From assembly GCF_039962255.1 (NCBI RefSeq), contig NZ_JAMPKY010000007.1, positions 124,001 to 188,000 of the forward strand: a DNA stretch of 64,000 nt. Reading direction: 5' to 3'. The DNA comes from Leptolyngbya subtilissima AS-A7. Lineage in GTDB: Bacteria > Cyanobacteriota > Cyanobacteriia > Phormidesmidales > Phormidesmidaceae. Below are positions 63,913 through 64,000 of this stretch, one piece after another; the stretch's first letter is position 1; each line of letters opens with the position of its first letter. Both the position numbers and the translations under genes were made by a program. The notes under the pieces are model-generated. The model ran no database searches. It was not told the origin of the DNA and worked only from the letters and a program-made list of their open reading frames with translations.

Positions 63913-64000
63913 CGATGCCACTCGGTGACGCCGCCGGGCTTATCGATCAAAGTAATGCCCTCGGCCTGGAGTAGGTCGCGGATGCGATCGCCCTCGGCAA
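63909..64000 (-). CDS. cysS: Cysteinyl-tRNA synthetase, C-terminal end
   Basis: The last 30 codons read AEGDRIRDLLQAEGITLIDK, then PGGVTEWHR and a TAG at 63909-63911. The ADxIRDxL-GI-L-D-PGGV-W-R pattern is the CysS C-terminus in cyanobacteria. The rest lies outside the window. Its stop overlaps the stop of the convergent membrane protein gene. Confidence 0.75.
   Translation of the reverse strand, partial: AEGDRIRDLLQAEGITLIDKPGGVTEWHR

Overview
The window looks like a chromosome segment from a cyanobacterium, most likely a filamentous, non-heterocystous one of the Leptolyngbya/Nodosilinea kind. The evidence is: many HIP1 palindromes (GCGATCGC), an ApcF phycobilisome core gene, PetG of the cytochrome b6f complex, a MenG-type methyltransferase, a CrtD-type carotenoid desaturase, Ycf51 and PMP3-type small membrane proteins, a hetZ-patU pair, and glnA behind a textbook NtcA promoter. 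The species call is inference.

Layout. 1-6.8 kb: a pentapeptide-repeat membrane protein running off the left edge, a decayed nucleotidyltransferase module, a TPR-like secreted protein, a membrane protein plus carotenoid-type flavoprotein pair, and a SpoIID/LytB protein. 6.9-12.3 kb: accessory DNA with a PIN/PD-(D/E)XK pair, an unrecognised gene remnant, a broken nurA-herA pair, and a 44-nt fragment of the 3' part of tRNA-Val. 12.3-42 kb: mostly housekeeping (AI-2E-type transporter, DUF1206, PAP2 phosphatase, a 2064-residue hybrid sensor kinase, DUF445, menG, pilin, epimerase, sppA, tatA, aminotransferase/GldA-like pair, Ycf51, crtD, glycosyltransferase, LD-carboxypeptidase, TPMT-like methyltransferase, HEAT-repeat protein). 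42-47.8 kb: a mobile-element hotspot at tRNA-Val(CAC). 47.9-64 kb: hetZ-patU, a catalytically dead transglutaminase-like protein, argD, small unknown genes, an esterase, glnA, apcF, a D-ribulose-kinase-like gene, petG, cobB/cbiA, an M50-like membrane protein, and the 3' end of cysS.

The most interesting feature is a decayed type V-K CRISPR-associated transposon (CAST) at 43920-47734. It keeps both terminal repeat regions, a broken cas12k, a tracrRNA with its own promoter, and a CRISPR array of 13 repeats (the last three degenerate). It also keeps a separate homing guide whose 17-nt spacer matches the neighbouring tRNA-Val gene exactly. The match sits next to a GTA PAM, and the element end lies about 62 bp away, as expected for Cas12k-guided insertion. 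tnsB, tnsC and tniQ are gone. The element sits between the tRNA and the cut-off 5' end of a phage-type tyrosine integrase that also carries an amber stop, so two unrelated mobile elements used the same tRNA. The tracrRNA anti-repeat pairs perfectly with the homing-guide repeat but poorly with the main array repeats.

A second theme is short repeats: a hexanucleotide repeat coding for a membrane segment, a 42-bp minisatellite, and a GA/CT-rich repeat family found between genes and inside protein linkers.
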